Assembly (NCBI GenBank): GCA_023430565.1
Contig: JAEZAD010000256.1
Coordinates: forward strand, 1 to 11,423
Direction: 5' to 3'
DNA length: 11,423 bases
From: Verrucomicrobiota bacterium
GTDB taxonomy: Bacteria > Verrucomicrobiota > Verrucomicrobiia > Opitutales > Opitutaceae
Position 1 is the stretch's first letter. Each line of letters starts with the position of its first letter. Positions 5,764 to 11,423 of the stretch are shown one piece after another. The position numbers and the translations under genes were made by a program. The notes under the pieces are model-generated. The model saw only the letters and a program-made list of their open reading frames with translations. It did not search any database and was not told where the DNA came from.

Positions 5764-8640
5764 ATGACCTTCCTGCGCCTCCTTCTCACCGCGCTCGCTG
5801 CCCTCGCCGCGCTAAACCTCCACGCTGCGACCGGCGCGACCGCCACCCTCACGCCCGCGAGCCGGTATCTGCTGCCCGGCGGCGGCACGGCGACGTTCAC
5901 GGCGAACGTCGCAAGCTACCCCGGCACGACGACCGCCATCGGCTGGGAAGTCACGCTGCCCTCCGGCTGGTCCTACGCCGGCGGCACCGGGGAACCGGAT
6001 GTAAAACCCCGCGCCGGCCAGACCGGGACGCTGGAATGGGCTTATGTCTCAATCCCCGAAGAGGCATCGTTCACGTTCACGGTCTCGTATCCGGCGAACA
6101 TTACGTCCGCCGCTTCGATCACGTCCGCCGTCATCGTGCGCTATAGCGGCGCGGTTCAGAACGTCACGCCGTCGGCCGTCACGCTTACGCCCGCGACCGC
6201 GCCGACTATCAACAACACGAACCCCGCGCCCGCGACCTACGGCTCCACGCTCTCGTTCAATATCGACGCGACGAGCCCCATCGACATCGCCAGCTACGAC
6301 GCCACTGGCCTGCCCGCCGGCCTCACGCGCAACGGCGCCACGATCTCCGGCGCCCCCACGCAAACCGGCACGTTCCCGGTCACGCTCAAAGCCACCAATG
6401 CCGCCGGCACCGGCACGAAAGACGTCACGCTCACCGTCAACACCGCCAACGCTTCGATCGCGCTCACGAATCTCTCGCACACCTACAACGGCTCGCCGAA
6501 GTCCGCGACCGCGACGCCCACGCCCGCCGGCTTGCCGGTGACGATCACCTACGACGGCAACGTCACCGCACCGGCCAATGCCGGCAGCTACGCCGTCGCC
6601 GCCACGATCAACAACGGCACGCACACCGCCACCGCGTCCGGCACACTCACGATCGCTCGCGCGACGCCCACGATCACGTTCGCCGATCCCGGCGTCGTGC
6701 CGGTCAACCAATCGGTCACCCTCGCCGCCACGTCGAGTTCCGGCGCGCCCGTCGTGTTCACGCTTCTCTCCGGCAGCGCGACTTTGGACGGCTCCACGCT
6801 AGCAATCGACGGCGTCGGTTCGGTGGTCGTTCGCGCCGCGGTCCCCCAGACGGAAAACTACGAGGCCGCGCACGCCGACCGCACCGTCAACTCCTCCAAA
6901 CTCGCGCAGACCATCTCCTTTGCTCCGCTCGCCAACCGGCTCAACACCGATGGGCCGTTTAATCTCAGCGCGAGCGCCAGCTCCGGCCTGCCCGTCACCT
7001 TCACCATCGTATCCGGAAGTCCGGCACAGCTCTCCGGCAACACCGTGACGCTGCTCGGCACGCCCGGCACGGTCACCGTGCGCGCCTCGCAAGCCGGCAA
7101 TGCCGACTACCAGGCGGCCCAGGACATGACGCAGTCGTTCGAAGTCACCGCCGTCGACGACCTCGTGTTTTTCGGCAGCTTCTGGTCCAGCGCGGCCAGC
7201 CAGTCCTCCCTCACGCGGGCCGATGGTGCCCGCGTCTTCGCCCTCACCGACGGCGATACGAAAGTCGGCGACATCGCCGCGGTCCTGCCCGCCGACTCGG
7301 ACACCGGTTCGCTCCTCGTCGTGGCGCCGTCGGTCGGTATCAACGAACTGGTGACGTTCACGCTCGGAGCCGACGACCGCTTCACCACCACCGTCACGCA
7401 AACCACGCCGACCAGCCGCACGCTCACCCTTCGGGGACAAATCACCGGCACCACGCTCTCCGGCACGATCGACGGCACCGGCTTCAGTTTCACGACGGAA
7501 GTCGAGCCGCCCGCGGGCCCCTCCGCCGACGCCGCGGGCCTCTATCGCTCGAGTGCGCTCGAAACCAGCCAGGGCACCGTTTACTCGATCGTCGGGTCGA
7601 ATAACAACGTCCTCGTTCTCGCCATCACTCCGACCCTCAGCGTTGGAGGACCGGCAACGCTTCAATCCAACGGCTCTTTCCAACTCCAAGCGTCCGCCAA
7701 CACCGGGGCGACCGTCACACTGCAAGGCTCCGTCGACGCCCCCACCACCACCGTTGCCGGCACGATCGTCATCCCCAACGAAACGCCCATCGGCTTCGCC
7801 GGCTTGGAAACGCGGACCGCCCGCACCGATCGCCTGGTCGGTCTTTCCTCGCGCGGCCGGGTCGGCTCCGGTGAGAAGATCCTCATCTCCGGTCTGGTCA
7901 TCGGCGGTTCGCAGCCGAAGCAAGTCCTCATCCGCGCCATCGGTCCCTCGCTGACGCCGCTCGGGGTCAGCGGCGTCCTCGCCGATCCCACGATCCGTGT
8001 CTTCAAAGGCGCGACGATTGTCGCCGAGAACAACGACTGGGGTTCCAACGCGAATCCGGCCGACATCGTCGCCGTCGCCCAGCGCATCGGCGCCTTCGCC
8101 GTCACGACCGGCAGCAAGGATGCGATTCTCGTGACGACGCTCGAACCCGGCGCCTACACCGTGCACGTCTCCGGCGGCGAAGGCGTGGCGCTCGCCGAAA
8201 TCTACGACGCCTCCGAGAATCCACAGGCTGAATACCAACGCCTGATCGACATCTCCACCCGCGGCGAAGTCGGCACCGGCGAAAACGTTTTGATCGGCGG
8301 ATTGGTGATCACCGGCAACTCGCCGAAAAAAGTCCTGATCCGCGGTGTCGGCCCGGGCCTCGCGGCGCAAGGCGTGGCCGGTCCGCTGGCGGACCCCATG
8401 TTGCGAGTCTTCCGCCGTTCCGAACAAATTGCCCAAAACGACAACTGGAGCGCCGACGCGTCCGCGGCCACCGCGATCACAGCGGCCGAAACCGCCACGG
8501 GCGCGTTCCACCTTCAGTCCGGCAGCAAGGACGCCGCCTTGTTGATGACGCTTGCGCCGGGTCTCTACACCGTCCACGTCGCCGGCGTCAGCGACACCAC
8601 CGGCGTCGCCCTCGTCGAAATCTACGAAGTCCCCGAGTAA
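5764..8640 (+). CDS. Secreted Ig/MBG-domain protein with two C-terminal 'STRGxVGTG' modules
   Basis: A 958-residue exported protein. Residues 1-21 form a signal peptide (cleavage after LHA); no cysteines are seen. In order: an N-terminal beta-sandwich (22-145, LPGGGTATFTANV and GWEVTLPSGWSY); a He_PIG-type Ig domain (146-229, GLPAGLTRNGATISGAPTQ); an MBG domain (230-299, LSHTYNGSPKSA and NAGSYAVAATI); two further Ig-like repeats (301-379 and 380-463, SSGAPVVFTLLSG and SSGLPVTFTIVSG); an unassigned region (465-680, DDLVFFGSFWSSA and SGTIDGTGFSF); and two copies of a 136-residue module (690-957). Such modular exported proteins are common in Verrucomicrobiota and Acidobacteriota. No catalytic motif is visible, so the function is unknown; a surface or matrix role is inferred. 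It starts 38 bp after the 5725 stop with no terminator between, so the two are probably one operon. The start is fixed by the signal peptide, without an evident ribosome site. Confidence 0.9.
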   Translation: MTFLRLLLTALAALAALNLHAATGATATLTPASRYLLPGGGTATFTANVASYPGTTTAIGWEVTLPSGWSYAGGTGEPDVKPRAGQTGTLEWAYVSIPEEASFTFTVSYPANITSAASITSAVIVRYSGAVQNVTPSAVTLTPATAPTINNTNPAPATYGSTLSFNIDATSPIDIASYDATGLPAGLTRNGATISGAPTQTGTFPVTLKATNAAGTGTKDVTLTVNTANASIALTNLSHTYNGSPKSATATPTPAGLPVTITYDGNVTAPANAGSYAVAATINNGTHTATASGTLTIARATPTITFADPGVVPVNQSVTLAATSSSGAPVVFTLLSGSATLDGSTLAIDGVGSVVVRAAVPQTENYEAAHADRTVNSSKLAQTISFAPLANRLNTDGPFNLSASASSGLPVTFTIVSGSPAQLSGNTVTLLGTPGTVTVRASQAGNADYQAAQDMTQSFEVTAVDDLVFFGSFWSSAASQSSLTRADGARVFALTDGDTKVGDIAAVLPADSDTGSLLVVAPSVGINELVTFTLGADDRFTTTVTQTTPTSRTLTLRGQITGTTLSGTIDGTGFSFTTEVEPPAGPSADAAGLYRSSALETSQGTVYSIVGSNNNVLVLAITPTLSVGGPATLQSNGSFQLQASANTGATVTLQGSVDAPTTTVAGTIVIPNETPIGFAGLETRTARTDRLVGLSSRGRVGSGEKILISGLVIGGSQPKQVLIRAIGPSLTPLGVSGVLADPTIRVFKGATIVAENNDWGSNANPADIVAVAQRIGAFAVTTGSKDAILVTTLEPGAYTVHVSGGEGVALAEIYDASENPQAEYQRLIDISTRGEVGTGENVLIGGLVITGNSPKKVLIRGVGPGLAAQGVAGPLADPMLRVFRRSEQIAQNDNWSADASAATAITAAETATGAFHLQSGSKDAALLMTLAPGLYTVHVAGVSDTTGVALVEIYEVPE
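7831..8637 (+). repeat. Tandem pair of 136-residue C-terminal modules in the 5764-8640 protein
   Basis: Copies start at 7831 (residue 690) and 8239 (residue 826), a 408-bp period, and the second runs to the stop. Shared landmarks are RLV/RLI..SSRG or STRG, VG(S/T)GE, GLVI(G/T)G, VLIR(A/G)(I/V)GP, GV(S/A)G.LADP, RVF, N(N/D)W, GAF...GSKDA, L.PG.YTVHV and VAL.EIY. The copies are clearly homologous at protein level but diverged in DNA, so the duplication is older than the 375-bp array in the preceding gene. I know this module as a common, poorly characterised ending of Verrucomicrobiota and Acidobacteriota exported proteins; its role is not established. Confidence 0.88.
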
Positions 8641-8666
8641 TCCCCACCGCCCGCGGCCCAACCCTC

Positions 8667-8687
8667 ATTTCACGTATTACGTGAAAT
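8667..8687. promoter_or_regulatory. Perfect 21-bp dyad (10-bp arms), candidate operator
   Basis: Arms ATTTCACGTA (8667-8676) and TACGTGAAAT (8678-8687) are perfect inverse complements around a single central T. The site is 26 bp past the stop of the 5764-8640 gene and about 220 bp upstream of the LytTR gene. It is AT-rich relative to its surroundings and no T-run follows on either strand, so it looks like a protein-binding dyad rather than an intrinsic terminator. The cognate regulator is unknown. Confidence 0.5.
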
Positions 8688-8830
8688 AGGAATGGCGCGG
8701 CGTTGCTCTTCGCAAGCGCACGGCAGGACGGGTCGGACGTGTCGCGGAAAGTAGCCGGCGCGGCGGAATTCCGTTGCTTGTATCCGTCCTCTGGGCACGG
8801 TCGCGCCGCCCCATGCTCCAATCCTCGCTG

Positions 8831-8854
8831 CGGACGCAAGAATCGCAGCGTCCG
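8831..8854. repeat. Short inverted repeat upstream of the LytTR gene
   Basis: CGGACGC (8831-8837) and GCGTCCG (8848-8854) are perfect 7-bp inverse complements around a 10-nt loop, 53 bp upstream of the ATG at 8908. This could be a leader hairpin or a binding site. In GC-rich sequence an arm of this length can arise by chance, so support is weak. Confidence 0.25.
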
Positions 8855-8907
8855 ATCACCGGAATAGATCTTCGCCAGGATGAACCGTCCCGCGGCGTGG
8901 GTCGTTG

Positions 8908-9645
8908 ATGCTCCGCGCACTCCTCATCGACGACGACGCTGCCTCCCGCTCGGAACTGCGGCGCATGCTCGGCCCGTGGCCTGAGATCCACGTGGTGGCC
9001 GAAGCCGATTCGCTGCGCGACGCGCGCGTCCTGCTTGGGCGGGACGACTATGAACTCGTGTTTCTCGATGCCGATGTCGCCGACGGACAAGGGTTCGCCT
9101 TGATTTCCGGCATCCGCCAGGGGGCCCGCGCGATTGTCGTTACGTCGACCGATGCCCACGCGCGACGGGCTTTCGATGCCAACGCGCTCGATTATCTACT
9201 GAAACCGGTCGACCCCGCCCGGCTCGCGATTACTCTCGGCCGGCTCAACCTGCCGGTCTTCGACACCAGCGGTTTGCCTCCGCCGTTTTCCGCGGCGCTG
9301 CGAATGGAAGATCGCTTATACCTCAAGTCCGGAGCGACCTCGCGCTGGATTCGCCTCTCCGACATCAGCGCGATCCGCTCGCACGAAAACTATTCGATCG
9401 TCCATTTCGGCGACGGCGACCGCACGATGGTTCGCAAAACGCTGAAGGCCTGGTTGGAAGTGCTGCCGGCGCTTCATTTCGTTCAGGTGCATCGCTCCGT
9501 CGTGGTGAATCTCGAACGCGTGACCGGCTCGCGTCGCCACGCACCGAAAACCTTCTCTTTGCGAATCGAAGGAATCGAAAGCCCGTTCCCGGTCGGGCGC
9601 GAGTTCTGGCGATTCCTGAAGGACCGGCTGCCCCGGCAAACCTAG
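8908..9645 (+). CDS. LytTR-family response regulator (complete)
   Basis: A 245-residue cytoplasmic transcription regulator with a receiver domain at residues 1-115 and a LytTR DNA-binding domain at about 130-243. The receiver shows the acidic cluster D8-D10 (LLIDDDAA), phospho-acceptor D54 (LVFLDADV), T79-S80 (IVVTST) and K99 in DYLLKPVD, preceded by the family-typical RRAFDANALDYLLKP. The LytTR part shows RLYLKSG, the IRLSDISAIRSHENYSIVHF strand region, F.QVHRSVVVNLERV and a C-terminal FPVGREFW, as in the LytR/AlgR/AgrA fold, which binds paired direct repeats. The ATG is chosen over the immediately preceding TTG at 8905; no strong ribosome site is visible. No kinase is adjacent. Lying between two surface-protein units, it probably controls one or both (inference). 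A candidate site for it is at 9686-9716, between this gene and the next. Confidence 0.96.
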   Translation: MLRALLIDDDAASRSELRRMLGPWPEIHVVAEADSLRDARVLLGRDDYELVFLDADVADGQGFALISGIRQGARAIVVTSTDAHARRAFDANALDYLLKPVDPARLAITLGRLNLPVFDTSGLPPPFSAALRMEDRLYLKSGATSRWIRLSDISAIRSHENYSIVHFGDGDRTMVRKTLKAWLEVLPALHFVQVHRSVVVNLERVTGSRRHAPKTFSLRIEGIESPFPVGREFWRFLKDRLPRQT

Positions 9646-9685
9646 CTTCCCTCAAACGCGCCGATCGCGTTCGCGAGATTTAGGA

Positions 9686-9716
9686 CCGCGCGTCACAAAG
9701 AAGGGCGGTTCGTCAC
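9686..9716 (+). promoter_or_regulatory. Candidate LytTR-binding direct repeat
   Basis: CCGCGCGTCAC (9686-9696) and CGGTTCGTCAC (9706-9716) are imperfect direct repeats with a 20-bp period and identical CGTCAC cores. The second copy matches the known AlgR recognition core CCGTTCGTC at eight of nine positions. LytTR proteins generally bind two short direct repeats about two helical turns apart, so position, spacing and sequence fit the regulator encoded just upstream. Binding is inferred, and the first copy is a weaker match. Confidence 0.4.
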
Positions 9717-9728
9717 TAGCGGCTCCTA

Positions 9729-9754
9729 ATACCCCTATGGGGGCATAGGGGTAT
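9729..9754. promoter_or_regulatory. Perfect 11-bp inverted repeat with GGGG loop, upstream of 9817 gene
   Basis: Arms ATACCCCTATG (9729-9739) and CATAGGGGTAT (9744-9754) are perfect inverse complements around GGGG. The site lies 62 bp before the ATG at 9817 and 83 bp past the LytTR stop. It contains TACCCCT and its inverse AGGGGTA, which satisfy the published NarL heptamer pattern TACYYMT, though with a 10-bp rather than a 2-bp gap. No T-run follows, so it is not a standard terminator. It may be an operator or a leader-RNA hairpin. Confidence 0.5.
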
Positions 9755-9816
9755 CACCCTGTTCCGGGGCTTTCGCTCTGGAGCTTGTCCCCCGGCCACT
9801 CCTGTCCCGCTTCCCT

Positions 9817-11423
9817 ATGACCAATCTGTCCTCTCGCAGGGCGCCCTTCCACCGCGCTCTGCTTCTCCTTGTTATCGGCTCGCTGCTTCCGTTGGTCGCG
9901 CGAGCTCAGAATTTGAATGTGCTAAACAACGGTGGCTTCGAGCTGACGACGTTCAATGCCCAGGCGGCGAGCTCCGGCTACGGTGCCATCGAGGGCGCGG
10001 TCCCGTCCAACCCGCGCCGCGCCTCCGTGCCGAACTGGACGTGGGCTCCGGCTCCGGGCGTGGCGGTTTCCGAAAGCGATCCGTTGTCCACGTCGGTCTT
10101 CATCTCCCACTCGAGCGGCTTTCCAGAGGGATCGAAAGCGGCCATTTTCGGCGGCGGGAGCTACAACGGCGGCGGCTCGATCACGCAGCGTTTTGACGCG
10201 ACCGCAGGTTCAACCTACCGGGTCAGCTTTTGGGTGCAGCGGATCGGCGCCACCGAGACGATTGGCGGACTCGCCACGATCCGAAACTACGCCAACAGCG
10301 CCGTCGTGGCCAGCGTCGCGGTGGACATGAGCTCCGCCCCATCCGGCGTCTGGCGTCAGGTGACGTTCACTTTCACCGCGCCCTCCAACGACCTCGCGTT
10401 CACCTTCGCGGATACCACGCCCGTCAATTCCGCGCCCGGAACCGATCTCGGGCTCGATCACGTCAGCATCGAGACACTCTCTCCCCAGTCGCTCACGATC
10501 CTCGGCGCCAACGGATCGCCCGGCTCGATCGAAGCCAATACCGACTACTCGAAAGACGGCGGCGTCACCTGGCATCCTGCTTATCTCTTCACCGGTCATC
10601 CCTGGGGCTACATCGCCGGCACCAACGCCTGGCTGAACCAAAACCCGAGTCCCTTCGTCGGCCTCAACGACCGCGTCGATTTCCGCATCCGTTTCTACGT
10701 TCCCGACGCCTGGGCCGCCGCGCATATGACCTATCAGGTCAACGCCGACAACGAGGCCGACATTCTCGTCAATGGCACGCAGGCCGTGCACACGGTCGGC
10801 GGTCCCATCAGCTCCGGCACGTTGCCCACGCAATACCTGATTCCCGGCATCAACACCATTTACGTCCGCCTCATCGATTACGGTGGGTGGGTCGGTCTCA
10901 ACTACCGCATCGACATTTCGATGGACACCTCCGCGCCGATCGAACGCATCGCGCCGCCGCCGTCGATCACGAGCCCGCTCACCGCGACCGGCACCGTGGG
11001 CAGCTCCTTCAACTACACGATCCAGGCGACCAACTCGCCCACCAGCCGCACCGCGAGCAACCTGCCTCCGGGCCTGACCGTGAATCCCTCGACCGGCCTC
11101 ATCTCCGGCACGCCGACCACCGCCGGCACCTACAACGTCACGCTCACCGCGACCAACAACTTCGGCAGCGGCAGCAACACGCTCGTCCTCACGATAGGGC
11201 GGGGCACCGCCTCGGTGACGTTGAACAACCTCGTTCACACCTACAGCGGCGGCGTGAAATCCGCCGGCGCCACGACCAACCCCGGCGGTCTGCCGGTCAA
11301 CTTCAGCTACACCGGCGCGAGTCTTCCCCCGGTGAACGCCGGCAGCTACGGCGTCTTCGCCTCCATCAGCCACGCGAACTACACCGGCTTCACCAACGGC
11401 ACGCTGCTCATCAACAAGGCGCC
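9817..11423 (+). CDS. Secreted beta-sandwich protein with Ig (He_PIG) and MBG domains (partial, C-terminus beyond right edge)
   Basis: An open frame of 535 full codons runs to the window edge without a stop. Residues 1-30 form a signal peptide (hydrophobic core LLLLVIGSLLPLV, cleavage after ARA). Residues 34-222 look like a carbohydrate-binding jelly roll of the CBM4/9 or DUF642 type: NVLNNGGFE at the start, VPNWTW, FGGGSYNGGGSITQ, TYRVSFWV, WRQVTFTFTAPS and a closing LDHVSIE. Residues 225-372 form a second beta-sandwich with WGYIAGTNAWLNQNPSP, YQVNADNEADILVNG and LNYRIDISM. Then come a He_PIG Ig domain (379-464, LPPGLTVNPSTGLISGTPTT) and an MBG domain (from 465, VHTYSGGVKSAG and NAGSYGVFASI), still open at the edge. 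The order Ig then MBG matches the 5764 gene. Polysaccharide binding or an adhesin role is inferred. The missing end could hold further repeats or an autotransporter or sorting domain. It is preceded by two candidate regulatory sites. Confidence 0.88.
   Translation, partial: MTNLSSRRAPFHRALLLLVIGSLLPLVARAQNLNVLNNGGFELTTFNAQAASSGYGAIEGAVPSNPRRASVPNWTWAPAPGVAVSESDPLSTSVFISHSSGFPEGSKAAIFGGGSYNGGGSITQRFDATAGSTYRVSFWVQRIGATETIGGLATIRNYANSAVVASVAVDMSSAPSGVWRQVTFTFTAPSNDLAFTFADTTPVNSAPGTDLGLDHVSIETLSPQSLTILGANGSPGSIEANTDYSKDGGVTWHPAYLFTGHPWGYIAGTNAWLNQNPSPFVGLNDRVDFRIRFYVPDAWAAAHMTYQVNADNEADILVNGTQAVHTVGGPISSGTLPTQYLIPGINTIYVRLIDYGGWVGLNYRIDISMDTSAPIERIAPPPSITSPLTATGTVGSSFNYTIQATNSPTSRTASNLPPGLTVNPSTGLISGTPTTAGTYNVTLTATNNFGSGSNTLVLTIGRGTASVTLNNLVHTYSGGVKSAGATTNPGGLPVNFSYTGASLPPVNAGSYGVFASISHANYTGFTNGTLLINKA

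Noticed and set aside
6799..8661. A 620-codon open frame on the minus strand opposite the 5764-8640 gene, with similar ones at 10210-11373, 3944-4792 and 2102-3130.
   Set aside because: They arise from high GC and third-position bias of the plus-strand genes. Their translations are Arg/Gly/Asp-rich with no recognisable domains, while the plus-strand frames have signal peptides and clear folds.
8667..8687. The 21-bp dyad as an intrinsic terminator of the surface operon.
   Set aside because: It is AT-rich, has only one central base, and no T-run follows on either strand.
8588..8920. A 110-codon minus-strand frame filling the gap before the LytTR gene.
   Set aside because: It overlaps the ends of both flanking genes, lacks any recognisable domain and would span the 8667-8687 dyad; it looks like a chance frame.
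9739..9769. A G-quadruplex formed by the G-runs around the 9729-9754 palindrome.
   Set aside because: Only three runs of four or more G are present close together, and the perfect inverted repeat explains two of them better.

Overview
The window reads as a chromosomal piece of a GC-rich, Gram-negative bacterium, most likely Verrucomicrobiota of the Opitutaceae type. This assignment is inferred from gene content. The content includes very large, nearly cysteine-free secreted beta-sandwich proteins, paired Ig (He_PIG) and MBG domains, C-terminal modules of the 'STRGxVGTG...VLIRAxGP' kind, an EF-hand/dockerin-like protein tail, and a LytTR response regulator beside surface-protein genes. No rRNA, tRNA, CRISPR array, transposase or other mobile element was found.

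Layout. Positions 1-463 (minus) hold the N-terminal part of a response regulator, cut by the left edge. It is divergent from the rest. The 135-bp divergent gap carries a perfect inverted repeat (GATCGTAG-AA-CTACGATC) plus a third half-site. Positions 599-5725 (plus) encode a 1708-residue secreted cadherin-like repeat protein with four tandem 125-residue repeats and a duplicated Ca-binding EF-hand tail. Only 38 bp later, 5764-8640 (plus) encodes a 958-residue secreted Ig/MBG protein ending in two copies of a 136-residue module. The two are probably co-transcribed. A 267-bp gap follows, with a 21-bp perfect dyad (8667-8687). Positions 8908-9645 (plus) encode a complete LytTR-family response regulator. 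The next 171-bp gap holds a compact regulatory-looking block: a 20-bp-period direct repeat resembling LytTR/AlgR sites, then an 11-bp-arm inverted repeat. Positions 9817-11423 (plus) hold the start of another secreted beta-sandwich protein, cut by the right edge, which carries the same Ig-MBG cassette as the 5764 gene.

Taken together (inference), the window is a surface or extracellular-matrix locus: three exported proteins with adhesive or carbohydrate-binding architecture, interleaved with two orphan response regulators and several strong dyad or direct-repeat sites in the gaps. No histidine kinase, secretion channel or enzyme is visible here, so the signal and the export route are unknown. 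The least-explained items are the regulatory sites, the mosaic of the tandem repeats, and the uncharacterised C-terminal modules.
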